NCBI RefSeq assembly: GCF_019430885.1 | Contig: NZ_JAHYBZ010000008.1 | Coordinates: forward strand, 186,001 to 250,000 | Source: Roseomonas alba | GTDB taxonomy: Bacteria > Pseudomonadota > Alphaproteobacteria > Acetobacterales > Acetobacteraceae | Direction of reading: 5' to 3' | Length of the DNA: 64,000 nucleotides | In this document: piece after piece, positions 37,819 through 51,258 of the stretch | Position numbering within the stretch: the first letter of the stretch is position 1 | Layout of the letters: each line of letters starts with the position of its first letter | Notes under the pieces: model-generated | The model's database searches: none | What the model was told of the DNA's origin: nothing | What the model saw: the letters and a program-made list of their open reading frames with translations, nothing else | Position numbers and translations under genes: made by a program

Positions 37819-38742
37819 TCAAGGCTTGCGCGCGACCAGAAAGACGAACATCGGCGGAGCGTGTCGCGGCAGCGGCAGCACGGCGGCGGCAAGGCGCCCA
37901 AGCAGCGCCGAGGCGGCCAGCGCGGCGTACCATGACCGCCGGGCGGCAAACCATGGCCCGTCGGGCGGCGCCTTGATCGGCGCAAGCCGTCCCATCCAGT
38001 GAATCAACGGCTGGGCCGCGACCGGGCCGAGGGGCAGCACGGCCTCCACCGCCAGCCCCAGCCGATCCGCAAGCGCCCGCATGGCGGGTTCGCTCCACCA
38101 CGACAGGTGATGCGGCGGGGCGTTGAAGACGAAGTCGGGAATGGCCGTCATGGCCGAAGGCCAGGTCGGCGCCCCGAGCATGAGCAGCCCGCCGGGCTTC
38201 AGGCAGCGGGCCATGTCCCGCGCCAGATGCAGCGGATCAGCGACATGCTCGATGACCTGGAAGGCACAGGCGGCGTCATAGGCAGCCTCATGCGTCGCCG
38301 CATGGTCGGCGAGGCTTTCGGCACGAATCCCGGCCCCCGGCGCGGCATAGGCTCCGGGGTTGGGGTCGAGGCCGACATAGCGCGCCTCAGGGATCAGGTG
38401 GGCGAAGGCGCCGGCGCCGGCACCGACCTCCAGCACTGCATCGCCAGGGCGGATGCGGGCGGCGGCGTGGGGATACTCGGCACGGTCGCGGCCCGCGGCG
38501 CGGACCCGGCCGCCGGCGTCGAGACGCCGATACAGTGCCTCATAAAACGCACCGTCGCCTTCCTCGGCCGGGGCGAAGAAGATCAGGTCGCAGGGGCTGC
38601 GCCAGATGCCGATCCGACCCACGGGCAACGGCGTCGGGTCCACCCCAAAGGTCCGGCGCCACAGGCCGCGCAGCAGGCCCGCCGAAACCTCCTGCACCCG
38701 CCGCGCGGGCTCCCCCGTGATGGGGCAGACGCCCGGCGTCAC
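37819..38742 (-). CDS. Class I SAM-dependent methyltransferase
   Basis: A 307-residue protein starting VTPGVCPITGEPARRV, a Cys-containing head seen in sugar methyltransferases. The methyltransferase core has motif I VLEVGAGAGAFAHL, motif II YVGLDPNPG and the VIEHVADPLHLARDMA segment typical of methyltransf_23 type. It starts with GTG 38742, overlapping the stop codon of the glycosyltransferase gene, so the two are coupled and may act on the same glycan or lipid. Confidence 0.8.
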   Translation of the reverse strand: MTPGVCPITGEPARRVQEVSAGLLRGLWRRTFGVDPTPLPVGRIGIWRSPCDLIFFAPAEEGDGAFYEALYRRLDAGGRVRAAGRDRAEYPHAAARIRPGDAVLEVGAGAGAFAHLIPEARYVGLDPNPGAYAAPGAGIRAESLADHAATHEAAYDAACAFQVIEHVADPLHLARDMARCLKPGGLLMLGAPTWPSAMTAIPDFVFNAPPHHLSWWSEPAMRALADRLGLAVEAVLPLGPVAAQPLIHWMGRLAPIKAPPDGPWFAARRSWYAALAASALLGRLAAAVLPLPRHAPPMFVFLVARKP

Positions 38743-39920
38743 GCCGTGGCGCCAGGGAGGTGGCGCCGCAGGACGCGGACCTCCTCGGGGCCCAGGACCT
38801 CGTATTCGATGTGACGCCAGCGGATCACGCGGGTTCGGGCACTGGTCCAAAACAGCGCCACTACGGCCGGCGCCGTCACCGGCGCCAGGGCGCCAAGCAC
38901 AAGCTGAACGCCACGCGCGACCGCGCCCTCCCGGATGCCGACCGCCCGCGTCACCCGGTCATGCAGCACGGCCCGCCCCAGCCCCACCGCCGAGACAGCG
39001 GCGAGGAACCCCAGCGCCAGCCCATCCCCGGCAAGACCCAGCAGCGCGACCGGCAGGGCCAATGCCTCGGCATGCAACGCGAGGCCCAGCCAAACCCAGA
39101 GGCTGGGCACATAGACATGGACGATCTGGAGTTGCCGCGTCTTGAAGGCGATGGCCTCGCGATCCCCGCCCTCCGGCGGCGTCGGTAGCAGCACCGCCCG
39201 CCGCGTCAGCACCCGCAGCCCGAGCGCCCTCGCCCGCCGACTGATCGCCCCATCCGTCGAGAAGGTGTTCGCCAGCGCCCCCGGCAAATCCATCCGCCCC
39301 AACGCATCCCGCGAGATCGCCACCGACCCGCCCCAGACCAGCCCGGTCGCCAGGAAGCGCGGCCCCAGCGCCAGCGACCGGTCGAGCCAGGCCACCACAT
39401 GCCGTCCCGGGCCCGCCCCATCCAACGCATGCCAGCGGTATCCGGTGACGACATCCGCCGCCCCGTTCATCGCCGGCGTCGCCAGCCAGGACAGCCAATG
39501 ATCCTGCGGCAGGATATCGGCATCCAGCAGCACCAGCGCGTCGTCCTCGGCGTCCAGCCGCGCCAGCGCGGCGATCATGTTCGTCGCCTTCTGGCTGCGG
39601 GAATCATCCAGGCCAGCCACCACGATGTCGATCGGAAACGGCAACAGGTCCTGGAGTTCGCGCACTTGGGCCAGCGCCGGGTCGGCCTCGGACTCCACCG
39701 CCACCAGCATGCGGCGCGGGCGCAGCGTCTGGCGTGCCAGGGCGGCGAACAGAGCCGGCAGGCCCGCCGTGCGGCCGGTCACGGCCAACAGCAAGGTGAC
39801 GCGGCCGGGGACCTCGATGGCCGGGGCACGGAAGAAGCGGAGGAACCAGATGACGCCCGCCAGCCAGGCGAGGGTCGCGAGCAGCGCGGCCAGGCCGAGT
39901 AAAACCGTCACAGGGCGCAC
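38739..39920 (-). CDS. Membrane glycosyltransferase, GT2/GT21-like
   Basis: A 393-residue protein with an N-terminal TM anchor (VTVLLGLAALLATLAWLAG), a GT-A domain and two or three C-terminal TM segments. It has DDSRSQKATNM (nucleotide site), the DxD motif LLDADILPQ, the acceptor region TDGAISRRARALG and KTRQLQIVHVY where a QxxRW-like element is expected. It resembles ceramide-glucosyltransferase-type or hopanoid GT21 enzymes. GTG 39920 sits inside copy 8 of repeat family A, so the true start may be GTG 39911. It is coupled to the downstream methyltransferase. Confidence 0.75.
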   Translation of the reverse strand: MRPVTVLLGLAALLATLAWLAGVIWFLRFFRAPAIEVPGRVTLLLAVTGRTAGLPALFAALARQTLRPRRMLVAVESEADPALAQVRELQDLLPFPIDIVVAGLDDSRSQKATNMIAALARLDAEDDALVLLDADILPQDHWLSWLATPAMNGAADVVTGYRWHALDGAGPGRHVVAWLDRSLALGPRFLATGLVWGGSVAISRDALGRMDLPGALANTFSTDGAISRRARALGLRVLTRRAVLLPTPPEGGDREAIAFKTRQLQIVHVYVPSLWVWLGLALHAEALALPVALLGLAGDGLALGFLAAVSAVGLGRAVLHDRVTRAVGIREGAVARGVQLVLGALAPVTAPAVVALFWTSARTRVIRWRHIEYEVLGPEEVRVLRRHLPGATA

Positions 39921-40143
39921 CGGAGAGGGGCCTTGCCCCCCTCCGGACCTCCCCCCACCAAAGGCCACAGGGCCTTTGGAAACCGTTGATCAGTCTGGCA
40001 GCCCCGAAGAGCAAGGCTGCGTCCATCGCCCCCAAAGGAACTGACAGCAGCGCCCTGGACCGCCAGCGCAATTCGACGGGATCCAAGGGCCGTGGGCCCT
40101 TGGCAGGTGGGGTCCGGGGCGGGCGGCGCCCTCCCCGGTTCCG
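39918..40143. repeat. Family A dispersed element, copy 8
   Basis: Left arm 39918-40000: GGAGAGGGGCCTTGCC, CCAAAGGCCACAGGGCCTTT, GGAAACCGTTGATCAG. Right arm 40075-40143: GATCCAAGGGCCGTGGGCCC, then GGTGGGGTCCGGGG and CGGGCGGCGCCC. It lies between argJ and the glycosyltransferase, reaching to the putative start of the latter. Confidence 0.7.
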
Positions 40144-40155
40144 CCATCCGCCGCA

Positions 40156-41385
40156 CTAGCTCCGATAGGACCCGTTGATGTCGATATACCCGTGCGTCAG
40201 GTCGCAGGTCCAAACCGTCGCCTTGCCCTTGCCGAGCCCGATATCGACGGTGATCTCAACCTCGCGCCCCTTCATGTGCGCGACGACGGGAGTTTCGTCG
40301 TATCCGTCCACCACGCCGCCATCGCGGGCCATCCACACCCCGCCCACGGCGATCGACAGAGTGTCGCGGTCGGCCGGTTCGCCGGCCTTGCCGACCGCCA
40401 TGACGATGCGGCCCCAATTCGCGTCCTCGCCAGCGATCGCGGTCTTCACCAGCGGCGAATTGGCGATGCACATGCCGATCTTGTACGCCGAGCGCGCCGT
40501 CACCGCGCCGGTCACATCGATGCGGATCAGTTTCTGCGCGCCCTCGCCGTCGCGGGCCACCATCAAAGCGAGGTCCATCAACACCTCGTTCAGCGCCCGG
40601 GCAAAATCCTTGAGGATCTTGCCGCCTTCGGCCGGCACGCGAGGATGCTTCGCGGCGCCGGTGGCGAACAGCAGCACCGTGTCCGAGGTCGAGGTGTCGG
40701 AATCGACGGTCACGCAGTTGAAGGACTTGTCGCAGCCCTTCTTCAGCAGCGCCTGCAGCGCCGCCGCCGGGATCTTCGCGTCAGTGGCGAGGAAGGACAG
40801 CATCGTCGCCATGTCCGGCGCGATCATCCCCGAGCCCTTGGCGATGCCGGCGATGGTCACGGTCGTCTCACCGATCACCGCCGTGCGCACCGACGCCTTG
40901 GGGAAGGTGTCGGTGGTCATGATGGCCTTCGCGGCCTCGGTGAAGCCGGCCTCGGACACCGCCTTGAAGACCTTGGGCAGGGCGCCGACCAGCTTCTCGG
41001 TCGGCAGGCGCTCCCCGATCACGCCGGTCGAGGCCAGGAAGACCTCCTTCGGCTTGCAGCCCAGGATCTTCGCGGTGGCCTCGGCGGTCCTCTCGCAGGT
41101 CTCGCGCCCGGCCTTGCCGGTGAAGACGTTGGAATTGCCTGAGGTGACGACCAGGCCGCGCGCCTTGCCGCCCTTCAGTGCGGCACGGGACCATTCGACC
41201 GGCGCGCCGGGGCAACGGTTCTTGGTGAAGACGCCCGCCACGGTGGTCCCGGCCGGGAAGGCCATGGCCATCACGTCCTCCCGCGCCTTGTAGCGGATCT
41301 CGGCCATGCCGGTCGCGACCTGCACGCCGGCGATGGGCGGCATGTCAGGCATCGGCAGGGCCAGGGGCGAAACGGGATGGGCCAT
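40156..41385 (-). CDS. argJ: Bifunctional ornithine acetyltransferase/N-acetylglutamate synthase (ArgJ)
   Basis: Arginine-biosynthesis enzyme that recycles the acetyl group from N-acetylornithine to glutamate. The 409-residue chain self-cleaves; the site here is S119-T120 (LASTGVIGERLP), T120 being the nucleophile of the beta subunit. The family usually has Ala before Thr, here Ser. Other blocks: NRCPGAPVEWSR, SGNSNVFTG, GDGEGAQKLI-like RDGEGAQKLIRID. ATG 41385, 40 bases after the parvulin gene. Confidence 0.96.
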   Translation of the reverse strand: MAHPVSPLALPMPDMPPIAGVQVATGMAEIRYKAREDVMAMAFPAGTTVAGVFTKNRCPGAPVEWSRAALKGGKARGLVVTSGNSNVFTGKAGRETCERTAEATAKILGCKPKEVFLASTGVIGERLPTEKLVGALPKVFKAVSEAGFTEAAKAIMTTDTFPKASVRTAVIGETTVTIAGIAKGSGMIAPDMATMLSFLATDAKIPAAALQALLKKGCDKSFNCVTVDSDTSTSDTVLLFATGAAKHPRVPAEGGKILKDFARALNEVLMDLALMVARDGEGAQKLIRIDVTGAVTARSAYKIGMCIANSPLVKTAIAGEDANWGRIVMAVGKAGEPADRDTLSIAVGGVWMARDGGVVDGYDETPVVAHMKGREVEITVDIGLGKGKATVWTCDLTHGYIDINGSYRS

Positions 41386-41424
41386 GGCGGGCGTGTCCTT
41401 GGGTGACGCTTGGAATGGGCCTGA

Positions 41425-42387
41425 TCAGCGCCGGGTCGGCGCCGCCGCGGGGCGGGAAGCGGGCGGGGCGGCCGGCGCCGGGGGCTCCGCCGAATCGGTC
41501 GCGCGCGGGGTCGATCCGTCGAGGTTGAAGCGCTCAACCGTCACGGCATTGCGGGCGCGCTCCACCGCCGCCTGCACCTCGGCCTGGAGGAGCTGCTGGC
41601 GGATCTGCGGCGCGGCTTCCTCGAAGCTCGGCGGGGTCGCCTGGCGGCGTTCCTCGACCTTGATGACGTGCCAGCCGAAGGGGGACCGGACGGGGTTCTC
41701 GCTGATCTGCCCCGGCTGCAGCGCGAAGGCGGCCTCGGCGAATTCGGGCACCATGTCGCTGCGCTTGAAGAAGCCGAGATCGCCCCCTTCGCGCGTGCCG
41801 GGGCCGGTGGAGCGGCGCTGCGCCACCTCGGCGAAGTCGGCGCCGCCGCGGATCTCGGCAAGGGCGGCGCGCGCCTCGGATTCGGTGGGGACGAGGATAT
41901 GGCGCGCATGCACCTCCTCCTCGGCCGGGCGGTTCGCCACCTGCTGCTGGTAGCGCGCGCGCAGCGCATCCTCAGTGATGCGGGAGGCGATCTCGGCCGA
42001 GAGCCAGGCCTGCTGGAGCTCCTGCTCCTCGGCGCGGCGGATGCGGGCGCGGACCGCCTCATCCTGGTCGAGGCCGGCCCGGCGGGCGGCTGCCGTCACC
42101 GCCTTGCCGGCGATGAGCTGGTCGAGCAGCAGCGGGTAGAGCATCTGCGGCGGGGCGCCGCGCAGTTCCTCCGGCAGGTCGCGCGCGGCGGCGGCGAGGT
42201 CGGCGAGGGTGATCGCCTCCCCATTCACCCGTGCGACCACGGTCTCACCCGGCGGCGTGGCCGGCGCGGGGGCTTGCGCGGGCGCCGGCGCAGGCTGCTG
42301 CGCGCCGAGCGGCTGCACGGCGCAGAGCACGGCCGCGAGGGCAAGGCCCATGCGAAGGGAATGGGCGGGACGGGGGCGCAGGGTCAT
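41425..42387 (-). CDS. Periplasmic parvulin-type peptidyl-prolyl isomerase
   Basis: A SurA/PpiC-like foldase. The 320-residue product has a signal peptide (LAAVLCAVQPLGAQ), a Pro/Ala linker, an N-terminal chaperone part (about 50-170) and a parvulin domain near 176-270 (EEVHARHILVPTE, GGDLGFFKRSDMVPEFAEAA, SPFGWHVIKVEE). The acidic/Pro-rich C-tail has no known function. ATG 42387. It heads the operon with argJ, divergent from secA, an order frequent in alphaproteobacteria. Confidence 0.9.
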   Translation of the reverse strand: MTLRPRPAHSLRMGLALAAVLCAVQPLGAQQPAPAPAQAPAPATPPGETVVARVNGEAITLADLAAAARDLPEELRGAPPQMLYPLLLDQLIAGKAVTAAARRAGLDQDEAVRARIRRAEEQELQQAWLSAEIASRITEDALRARYQQQVANRPAEEEVHARHILVPTESEARAALAEIRGGADFAEVAQRRSTGPGTREGGDLGFFKRSDMVPEFAEAAFALQPGQISENPVRSPFGWHVIKVEERRQATPPSFEEAAPQIRQQLLQAEVQAAVERARNAVTVERFNLDGSTPRATDSAEPPAPAAPPASRPAAAPTRR

Positions 42388-42503
42388 GATGCCTCGGGGA
42401 AGCGAAACGCGCGGAACATGGCCGATGGCGCAGGGCGCTACAAGCAGACGCGCCGCGACCGTCCCATCCGCGGCCGCTCGCTGGCCCTCCGCGCGGCCCT
42501 GGC

Positions 42504-42557
42504 CCGCCCCTTGCATTCCGCCCTCATTCCGCCCTTTGCATCCCGCCCTTTGCACAT
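42504..42557. repeat. Short direct repeats upstream of the parvulin gene
   Basis: Four imperfect 11-16-base units built on CCGCCCTTTGCAT follow one another between the parvulin gene and the unknown secreted gene. Their role is unknown; they could be an operator array or just slippage. Confidence 0.5.
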
Positions 42558-42621
42558 GGCGCCGCGGCCGCGCACCGGGGGACGGGTGCTGGTCGGGCCC
42601 CTGCCCCGCCTGCCGCCGGTG

Positions 42622-43644
42622 TCAGCGAAGGCCGCGGCAGCGCTGGTCGAAGGCAGCGAAAAGCGGCTCGCCGCCTGCGATGTTGAACATCAGCGTGCGC
42701 GGCCTTCCACTCGCGACCAGGCCATTGACCCGCAATTCCCGCCCCGTCGCCAGGAGCCGGCGCGTCTCCTGAGAGAAGGTGGAGGTGTTGTTCTCGGTCG
42801 CATCCGACAGGACGAAGCCACTGTCGGCGCCGTCGACTTCCATGGCGCGCGTCACGCCGTCGATCTGGATCGTGGTCTGGAAGCCCGTGAAGCGCCAGCC
42901 GCGCGGCGCGGACAGGTAGGTCGTCAGGACATACGGGCTGCCACGCCCGGCGGTGCAACTGAGTTCCAGGCTGCCGCCGCGCTCCGTTGCAGGAACGGAC
43001 AGCGACCATTGGGCAGGGCTCGGCGCGGTCAGCCGCCAGGCGGTGGCCTGGGCGACCGGTGCCGCGCCTGAGGGGGCCGCGGCGCCCGCGCCGCCGCCCG
43101 CAGCGCCGGCCTGGCGGAAGCGGACGTTCCGGCTATCGGCCGGCAGTTCCGCCATCCAGGCCCGCGCGGCCGGGCTCAACCCATCGCGCGGCCCGCGGCT
43201 GACCATGCTCGCCTTGCCGTCCATGAGGAGCCCGACCTCGACCGCCATCGAAGCCACGTCCACGCTGATGAAGGCCGTGTTGTAGTCCATCTGGCGAGGC
43301 ACCCCCCCGGCGCCGGACAGCCGCCCCGCCTCCAGGCGCATCGGCATCACGACGCCGTTGAAGCTGCGGACGAGATGCTGCCGTTCCTGGCGCGTCAGCA
43401 TCGCATCGAGCGCCGTGGCCACAGCCGGTTCGCGCAGCAGCCGCGGATAGTCGTAGCCGCCGGCATAGCGCGTCAGGGTGGATTGGGCATGCGCGCTTCT
43501 GATCGGGAGAAGCGATGCGAGAAGGGTCTGCGCCCGAGAGACCTCGAGGCCCGCGGAGCCGATGCCGTGATTGGCTCCGAACCCGCCGGCGATGACGGCC
43601 ATGCCCAGCGCAAGTGCCCCGCGCGCCAACACTCTGCTCTTCAT
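42622..43644 (-). CDS. Secreted protein of unknown function
   Basis: A 340-residue protein from ATG 43644 with a long signal region (MKSRVLARGALALGMAVIAG, cleavage perhaps at HAQ near residue 53). The mature part begins STLTRYAGG and has LTRQERQHLVRSFNGVVMP, a Gly/Ala hinge (about 180-205) and a C-terminal half with SLELSCTAGRGSPYVLTTYL and the Cys pair C252/C337-ish. I recognise no family. The upstream 43645-44052 stretch, shared with secA, has no gene; it contains the palindrome GCCATGCGGCATGGC (43875-43889). Confidence 0.6.
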   Translation of the reverse strand: MKSRVLARGALALGMAVIAGGFGANHGIGSAGLEVSRAQTLLASLLPIRSAHAQSTLTRYAGGYDYPRLLREPAVATALDAMLTRQERQHLVRSFNGVVMPMRLEAGRLSGAGGVPRQMDYNTAFISVDVASMAVEVGLLMDGKASMVSRGPRDGLSPAARAWMAELPADSRNVRFRQAGAAGGGAGAAAPSGAAPVAQATAWRLTAPSPAQWSLSVPATERGGSLELSCTAGRGSPYVLTTYLSAPRGWRFTGFQTTIQIDGVTRAMEVDGADSGFVLSDATENNTSTFSQETRRLLATGRELRVNGLVASGRPRTLMFNIAGGEPLFAAFDQRCRGLR

Positions 43645-44052
43645 TCCCGGTCTCCGGCATGATTGGTTACGGAACCGTGCCCGGCCGATCGAACGCCGGC
43701 GCTGAAGACCTTCACGACGGTTGCAGAGCTGGGTGGCTTCGGGCCCGGCATGCCCGCGGTTCAATTCGAACCCGGATTCATATCCACAGCCCGCCCCCCC
43801 CGGCCGGAGATCGGCCTAGAGTACCGACGGCGTGTCGGTTGCAACGCATTATTCCTGAACGATTTTCTATCCATGCCATGCGGCATGGCCGCCGAATCAG
43901 GACGGCATCGCATGCCGCCTTCGTTGACCCGACCTCCCTGCCCGCCTATCTCTCCCGCGGCTGCGTCGCCTCCCTGCCGGGCGGCGTAATGCGTGTTGCC
44001 TGACCGCGCACGCGACCGGGCATGCCCCGCCCGACGGAGACTGACGCCCCCG

Positions 44053-46797
<2,745 letters not shown>

Positions 46798-46801
46798 CGC
46801 G

Positions 46802-47266
46802 GTGCGGCTCGGCTGCGTCGCGGCACTGCTGCTGGTCGCCTCCGCCGCGCCAGCGGCCGCCCATTGGGAGAACACCCGCTGGGGCATGAACCAGCAGCAG
46901 GTGCTGCGTGCCTTGCGGAACCAGCAGGTGCGGGCGCTTTCCCCGGCGGAGCGCCGGCCGGTGCCCTCGGCTCGCATGGAGTACCTGCTGGCCGGTGAGT
47001 TCCGCAGCGGCCCCCTGCGCCTGAACGTCGCCTTCGCCTTCGACGGCCGCACGGGCGGGCTGGTCTGCGTGTCGATGCAGGGCGAGGAAACGCAGGCGCC
47101 CGCGCTGCGCGCCCGGCTGGAACGGGCCTTCGGCGCACCGCAGGAACGGGCTCGCGACCCGGGAACGGGAATCGAGACGCTGGGGTGGTCCCGGCCGGAC
47201 GAGATCGATTTCCAGACGGGGTTGGGGCGGCCGGTGACCGCGCTGCACTGCTCGCGCGGCGTGTGA
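46802..47266 (+). CDS. Small secreted protein after secA
   Basis: A 154-residue product starting GTG 46802, 4 bases past the secA stop codon. The signal peptide is VRLGCVAALLLVASAAPAAA. The mature domain has HWENTRWGMNQQQVLRALRN, a periplasmic pattern seen in small lipoprotein-like stress proteins, and one Cys pair (VCVSMQ, HCSRGV). I do not recognise a named family. Whether it is really translated from this GTG is uncertain because no clear ribosome site precedes it. Confidence 0.65.
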   Translation: MRLGCVAALLLVASAAPAAAHWENTRWGMNQQQVLRALRNQQVRALSPAERRPVPSARMEYLLAGEFRSGPLRLNVAFAFDGRTGGLVCVSMQGEETQAPALRARLERAFGAPQERARDPGTGIETLGWSRPDEIDFQTGLGRPVTALHCSRGV

Positions 47267-47334
47267 CGGCGCCGGCTTAACCGGAGCGCAAGACTGCCAA
47301 CGGTATCGTCCTGCCGGATCCCGGGCCGGACAGG

Positions 47335-49470
<2,136 letters not shown>

Positions 49471-49482
49471 CGGGCACGGTCG

Positions 49483-49730
49483 ACCGGAGAGGGGCGCCGC
49501 CCCTCTCCGGACCTCACCCCGCCAAAGGCCACAGGGCCTTTGGAAACCGGTACCTGCCGCTGTGCGCGTTCGGCGGGCCCCATGCCGAAACCCACCCTTG
49601 CGCACGAAACGCGCTGGACGGGGAGCAGGGCGCCTGCACCGCGCGGCGCCAGAAGCCGGCTTTCAAAATGATACGGTCATTTGGCGGGGTGAGGTTTGGA
49701 GAGGGGCAAAGCCCCTCTCCAATCGCCCTT
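49483..49730. repeat. Family A dispersed element, copy 9 (inside the secretion operon)
   Basis: Left arm 49483-49560: GGAGAGGGGCGCCGCCCCTC, CCAAAGGCCACAGGGCCTTT, GGAAACCGGTACCTGCC. Right arm 49677-49730: GGCGGGGTGAGG and the hairpin GAGAGGGGCAAAGCCCCTCT. It is the clearest copy with both outer hairpins, in the 280-base gap between the ABC transporter and the HlyD gene. Confidence 0.8.
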
Positions 49731-49750
49731 CGCCACCCCGTGCGCCCGCG

Positions 49751-51100
49751 ATGAAGCCCCGCCCCCAGGCGCGCCGCCGCCGCCCGCCCAACCTCGCCGC
49801 TGACGCGCTTCCTTTCCAGGACCCGCTGGAGGCGCTGATCGCCGAGCCACCCCCGCGCGCACTGCGCGGCATCCACTGGCTGGTCGCCGCCCTCTTTGTC
49901 GGGTTGCTGGTGCTTGCGGCGGTGGCGCAGGTGGATGTGGTCGTCACGGGGCCCGGCCGGCTGGCGCCGGACGCGCCGCCGATCGTGTTGCAGCCGATGG
50001 AACGCGCCGTAATCCGCGAGATCCGCGTGCGGCCAGGAGACAGCGTGCGTCATGGCCAGGTGCTGGCCGTGCTGGATCCGTCCTTCGCCGAGGCAGATCG
50101 CGCAGCATTGGTGGCACAGCGGCGCCTGCTGACCACGCAGCGCGCGCGGATCGAGGCGGAGCTCGCCGGCTCGCCCCCTCCGCCGGCCGAGGATCGCGAC
50201 AGCACCTTGCAGGCGGGGCTGCATGCCCAGCGCCAAGCCTTCCTTGCCGCGCGGCTCGACGCGCTAGCGGAGGAGATCCGCGGGCAGGAAGCCGCAATCC
50301 GCTCGCTGGAGGAGGCCGAGGCCGCGCTCGCCGAGCAAGTCGCGATCGCGCGGGATGTGGAGATGCTCCGGGCACGATTGCTGGAAGGCCAGATCGGATC
50401 GCGACTGCAATTCCTCGAAGCGCGGGCGCGGCGCGTCGCGGCCGAGCAGCAGCGCGATCAGGATCGCGGACGGCTGACCGGGCTGCGGCATACGCTCGCG
50501 CAGAAGGAGGCCGAGCGGCAGGGCTTCCTGGACGATTGGCGACGGCAGCTGATGGAAGACCTCACCCGCCTGAGCGGGGAGATCGACCGCGTGGAGGAAG
50601 CCCTCGCCAAAGCAACGCGGCTCGCCGACCTGACCGTGCTGACGGCGCCGGCGAATGGCACGGTGCTGGAGGTAGCGCGGCGGTCCGCCGGGTCGGTGCT
50701 GCGGGAGGCCGAGCCGCTGATCACGCTGGTGCCCGCCGGCGCGCCGCTGATTGCGGAGATCACGCTGCGCTCGGCCGATATCGGCCAGGCGCGACCGGGC
50801 GATGCGGTGGTGGTGAAGGTCGATGCCTTTCCCTTCCAGCGACATGGCACGCTGACGGGCCGACTGCGCGCCATCGCGCAGGATTCGCAGCTTCCCCGCG
50901 CCGAGGGCGATCCCGCCGGGCCGCATCATCGCGCGCAGATCGTGATCGAGGATGCGGCGCTGCGCGGCCTGCCTGCTGGCGTGCGGCCGCTGCCCGGCAT
51001 GACGGTCGCGGCCGAGATTCATGTCGGAACCCGCAGCGTGCTGGCGACGTTTCTGATGCCGCTGATCCGTGGCGCGCAGGAGAGCCTCCGCGAACCCTGA
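49751..51100 (+). CDS. HlyD-family type I secretion membrane fusion protein
   Basis: Periplasmic adaptor of 449 residues. It has a cytosolic Arg/Pro-rich start, one TM helix about residues 43-60 (LVAALFVGLLVLAAVAQVDV), a barrel-sandwich half (GPGRLAPDAPPIVLQPMERA, GDSVRHGQVLAVLDPSFAEA), a long coiled-coil hairpin of about residues 115-290 and the returning lipoyl half (LTVLTAPANGTVLEVARRSA). The C-terminus ATFLMPLIRGAQESLREP is typical of HlyD. ATG 49751. It pairs with the ABC transporter at 47335. Confidence 0.92.
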   Translation: MKPRPQARRRRPPNLAADALPFQDPLEALIAEPPPRALRGIHWLVAALFVGLLVLAAVAQVDVVVTGPGRLAPDAPPIVLQPMERAVIREIRVRPGDSVRHGQVLAVLDPSFAEADRAALVAQRRLLTTQRARIEAELAGSPPPPAEDRDSTLQAGLHAQRQAFLAARLDALAEEIRGQEAAIRSLEEAEAALAEQVAIARDVEMLRARLLEGQIGSRLQFLEARARRVAAEQQRDQDRGRLTGLRHTLAQKEAERQGFLDDWRRQLMEDLTRLSGEIDRVEEALAKATRLADLTVLTAPANGTVLEVARRSAGSVLREAEPLITLVPAGAPLIAEITLRSADIGQARPGDAVVVKVDAFPFQRHGTLTGRLRAIAQDSQLPRAEGDPAGPHHRAQIVIEDAALRGLPAGVRPLPGMTVAAEIHVGTRSVLATFLMPLIRGAQESLREP

Positions 51101-51258
51101 GTGTCGCAGTCGCGTTTACGCTCGGGAAACCGTGAGCCCGCCATGCTGAGCGGGACCTTCGGCCGACAGGACGTCCAAGTCGCAGGGTCATGCCGTCAGC
51201 CGCCGCCGCGGCTGCCTGCCGCTGTCCAATCAGGGCGGCGGCCAGCCGGGAGCCCGCG